Shown piece by piece: positions 7,601 through 8,474 of a DNA stretch of 8,474 bases. Under the pieces are notes generated by a model, which searched no databases, was not told the DNA's origin, and saw only the letters and a list, made by a program, of their open reading frames with translations. A program made the translations under genes and the position numbers. Position 1 is the stretch's first letter. Each line of letters opens with the position of its first letter. Where the stretch lies: contig DINC01000244.1 in the NCBI GenBank assembly GCA_002425885.1, positions 18,238 through 26,711 of the forward strand. Direction: 5' to 3'. Source of the stretch: Spirochaetia bacterium UBA5550. GTDB taxonomy: Bacteria; Spirochaetota; UBA4802; UBA5550.

Positions 7601-8025
7601 CCGTCCGATGTATTTTCAGCGATGAGACGGTATTTTTTTTCTGTCTCATACAGGCGGAAAGCCATTTTCAGTGATGCGATAAGCACTGTCTCCCCTGCAT
7701 TCTTCAGGATATATCCGTATGAGGTGATCCCCTCTGTCTTCTCAACAATCTCCGGCTCTGTATGAGAGGAGAGAAACACCACAGGGATGTCATGTTTTTC
7801 AAGAATCAGTTCAGCTGCCTCTGTCCCATCAATTCCCTCCCCGAGATCTATATCCATGAGCACCAGATCTATACCGGAATCTGAATCAACTGCGGAAACA
7901 GCTTTCTCTCCTGAGCTTACAGATGTAACATGATAACCATATTTTTTAAGTATGGTTTTAGAAAACACTGCATTCATAGGCTCATCTTCAACAAGGAGTA
8001 TGGTTTTGCGGTCTTTCTCTGTCAT
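4678..8025 (-). CDS. Soluble sensor histidine kinase, REC-PAS4-GAF-PAS-HisKA_2-HATPase
   Basis: This is a cytosolic kinase of 1115 residues with no membrane segment. Domains in order: receiver (about 7-126; E13-E15, phosphoacceptor D58 in LMDIDLG, S86/S87, K108 in YGYILKN); PAS domains at about 129-245, 252-365, 376-490 and 499-610, most ending in DITE/DVTD/DITDQ; GAF (about 635-778; FAPLVIEGKARGLIGVANK, then FTEEDAKISEVFAGL); a fifth PAS (about 785-903); HisKA_2 (about 912-988; HHRIKNN, H928 aligning to the phosphoacceptor); and HATPase (ELITNTMKYAF with N1035, DNGIGLP at 1066-1072, GFGMQL at 1082-1087). The frame extends to a GTG at 8061, but ATG at 8025 is chosen: it has an AGGA site 4 nt upstream, matches the start of the downstream paralogue, and the GTG lies inside a leader hairpin. 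The receiver is probably a phosphate acceptor or modulator of the kinase. Signals for the PAS and GAF domains cannot be read from sequence. It is first in a likely two-gene kinase unit. Confidence 0.94.
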   Translation of the reverse strand: MTEKDRKTILLVEDEPMNAVFSKTILKKYGYHVTSVSSGEKAVSAVDSDSGIDLVLMDIDLGEGIDGTEAAELILEKHDIPVVFLSSHTEPEIVEKTEGITSYGYILKNAGETVLIASLKMAFRLYETEKKYRLIAENTSDGIFVFENGVITYVSPAYEKISGYTSSEMLGRTEAEMINNVHPDDRDVIASAIASAKEKRNSNLTYQCRAKNKGGEFIWREDNASFIYNEKEEMVRVYIIARDITERKNAEEHMLRLSEMVDSTPASITVHDGAGNFLYANRRSFELHGYDKEEFMSAKLNMIDLPESTELFNERVREIEEKGEASFEVRHYKKDGTSFPLEVTAKKFNWGGIPSILSIATDITEKKGARKAMMKALRRFNALLDNSPNLIALFDAQGRYVEVSESMAGLYGMTTEEMRGKSFAELLQPVVAEDFMRTIASLKEKREPLLKLDIINFKGTDRIFESKLFPVMVEDDGTEIFGGISEDVTDRMSTEKSLLESQERFRALHNASFGGIAIHDKGIILECNQGMSEMTGYSMDELIGMDGLLLIAEKSRDEVRKNILSGYEKPYEVYGVKKNGKEYPLRLEARNVPYKGKTVRTVEFRDITDQKRIESEIRRENEINAALFRASQQVLKSEDFIHTARHVFDSICSLTGAVSGYVAFLNDAGDENELLFLESGGYDCTVDSSLPMPARGLRGEAYRTGRPVYHNDFAGSEWVRFMPEGHAPLANVLFAPLVIEGKARGLIGVANKPSPFTEEDAKISEVFAGLAAVALNNSRLLELTEQSEQKYWRLFESANDSIFLHGIMDDGKPGMFYEVNDRACISLQYSREELLNISDMDIAPVEAWEEVALLTKKLMEKKKMTFESMQKRKDGYVFPVEVSSSIFEQQGKLMILSHARDITERKESDEKIRNLLKEKEVILKEAHHRIKNNMNTVYGLLYLQADAQDNPACSSILIDAASRVQSMTLLYDKLYRSDSHRELNVSHYLSQLVKEIVSIFDSSVPVKYKVDVEDFITGSQMLSTLGIIVTELITNTMKYAFTGRSEGLLELQLTREGSEVMLHYRDNGIGLPESATFENSKGFGMQLISMLVEQIGGTAEIIRGDGTAFVIRFQV

Positions 8026-8043
8026 ATAATCCTGTTCCAAAAG

Positions 8044-8066
8044 TAACGGTGAGCACTTCACCGTTA
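8044..8066 (-). promoter_or_regulatory. Leader hairpin just upstream of the kinase ribosome site
   Basis: A perfect 9-bp inverted repeat (TAACGGTGA / TCACCGTTA) with a 5-nt loop occupies 8044-8066. In the minus-strand transcript it ends 10 nt before the AGGA ribosome site (8033-8030) of the 1115-aa kinase. Only four T residues follow it in that direction, so it is not a convincing terminator. It may act on translation or mRNA stability, or be a protein-binding DNA site. Read on the plus strand it is followed by an A/T-rich tract, but no plus-strand gene precedes it. Confidence 0.5.
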
Positions 8067-8105
8067 TATTTTAAAAATTTCATTGCATCGCAGTTACATG
8101 AAGAT

Positions 8106-8119
8106 ATCCCTACAGGGAT
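8106..8119. promoter_or_regulatory. Palindrome at the predicted start of kinase transcription
   Basis: ATCCCT-AC-AGGGAT is a perfect 6+6 inverted repeat with a 2-bp centre. It falls immediately downstream of the predicted -10, where a bound repressor would block initiation. No other copy of this exact palindrome was noticed in the window. Confidence 0.35.
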
Positions 8120-8127
8120 TAATATAA

Positions 8128-8156
8128 ATAATAATAAAATCTGATGTAAAATTCAA
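8128..8156 (-). promoter_or_regulatory. Predicted promoter of the kinase pair
   Basis: On the minus strand TTGAAT (8156-8151) is followed after 17 bp by TATTAT (8133-8128), a good match to a vegetative sigma promoter. The start would be near 8121, with a leader of about 96 nt containing the palindrome and hairpin described separately. An overlapping alternative, TTTACA with an 18-bp spacer to TATATT, would move the start about 9 bp downstream. Confidence 0.5.
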
Positions 8157-8227
8157 GTCACGGTTCAGAGGAATTAATTAAACGGCATAATGAATCTACC
8201 ACGGACACTTCAACCCGCAAAGAACAG

Positions 8228-8298
8228 CCCCCTAAATCTACTCCAAGAGTACTTTGTCGGCCCACGAGGATCTCCCCCCTAAATCCCCCTAAGGGGGA
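8228..8298. repeat. C-rich interspersed-type repeat with palindromic core
   Basis: CCCCCTAAATC occurs at 8228-8238 and again at 8275-8285. The second copy runs straight into TCCCCCT-A-AGGGGGA (8284-8298), a near-perfect hairpin. Sequences of the type 'CCCCCTAAATCCCCC...GGGGGA' are a recurrent dispersed repeat class in many bacterial genomes. On the minus strand the frame of the neighbouring truncated gene reads through it as SPP-stop-GDLGG. The flanking 8157-8227 shows no gene. Membership of a dispersed family in this genome cannot be shown from one window. Confidence 0.6.
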
Positions 8299-8300
8299 CT

Positions 8301-8426
8301 TCAGATCTGTTTATTCCTCAATCTATACCATAATAATTGCTCAGACTGAGTTAATTTTAATCGTTGCTCCCTTGCAAGATGTACTACGTATTCCGGAGTA
8401 TCAATTATCTGTCCGTTGTAAAGCAT
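8301..8426 (-). pseudogene. Truncated DUF559 (Vsr-like) endonuclease-domain gene, N-terminal 41 codons
   Basis: A 41-codon frame encodes MLYNGQ..., with LKLTQSEQLLWYRLRNKQ at residues 23-40. This matches the start of the DUF559 domain, a family related in fold to very-short-patch repair endonucleases, whose usual opening is 'LR...T.aE..LW..LRnrql.g.kFrRQ'. The frame stops right after the RNKQ element, just before the family's FRRQ motif and the IVDF and ExDG catalytic region, none of which I find in the remaining sequence. The stop (8301-8303) abuts the C-rich repeat, so the rest was probably lost or displaced by repeat insertion. An in-frame ATG at 8435 would add three residues. No clear ribosome site is visible. 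A short intact peptide gene is an alternative but less likely. Confidence 0.65.
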
Positions 8427-8474
8427 GGGTAACATTAATTACTGATTATTTTTTAATCAATACATTTATAAAGT

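Noticed and set aside
8026..8061. Longer form of the 1115-aa kinase starting at GTG 8061.
   Set aside because: The GTG lies inside a 9-bp hairpin, whereas ATG at 8025 has a correctly spaced AGGA.
8062..8300. Possible short minus-strand genes in the right-hand intergenic region.
   Set aside because: All frames are short or broken by stops, and no frame shows a family motif or a ribosome site.
8443..8459. TGATTA-N5-TAATCA inverted repeat as a terminator or origin-type element.
   Set aside because: It is a short stem made almost only of A/T pairs in an A/T-rich edge and is expected by chance.

Overview
The window (about 40% GC by eye) looks like a bacterial signal-transduction and chemotaxis neighbourhood, most likely from an environmental spirochaete. 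The evidence for the taxon is indirect. Both large kinases start with a receiver domain of a style I associate with Spirochaetota (ILLVEDE, LMDIDLG, a 'T/SSHTE..VxKxxgITsYGY' stretch), end in HisKA_2 modules, and sit beside cheD and cheW. No rRNA, tRNA or marker gene confirms it.

Layout. Positions 1-166 (-) are the first 55 codons of a CheW coupling protein that runs off the left edge. Positions 167-355 are a regulatory gap with three helically phased copies of a TAACAC half-site. Positions 356-1018 (-) encode a NarL/FixJ-type response regulator. Positions 1019-1219 are a divergent control region with a perfect TAACAC-N4-GTGTTA palindrome. Positions 1220-1771 (+) encode the chemoreceptor deamidase CheD with its full catalytic triad. 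Only 13 bp separate its stop from the stop of a convergent gene. Positions 1785-4577 (-) encode a soluble REC-PocR-PAS3-HisKA_2-HATPase sensor kinase. After a 100-bp gap, 4678-8025 (-) encode a second soluble kinase, REC-PAS4-GAF-PAS-HisKA_2-HATPase. The second gene has a recognisable promoter, a palindrome at the predicted start site and a leader hairpin. The right end (about 8157-8474) holds a C-rich interspersed repeat next to a truncated DUF559 endonuclease gene. No other gene is visible there.

How the parts may work together. The two kinases are cytosolic sensors with the same first and last modules but different sensory middles, so they probably feed related outputs from different cues. 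The NarL-type regulator is the only DNA-binding output protein in the window and is a reasonable, unproven partner. The most interesting signal is cis-regulatory. The cheW and cheD promoters, on opposite strands and about 0.9 kb apart, share the same composite element: a TAACAY-N4-GTGTTA palindrome, exactly 23 bp, then a -10 hexamer, with no good -35. This is the layout of an activator-dependent promoter. It suggests one transcription factor, possibly the regulator encoded between the two sites, sets the supply of both chemotaxis proteins.
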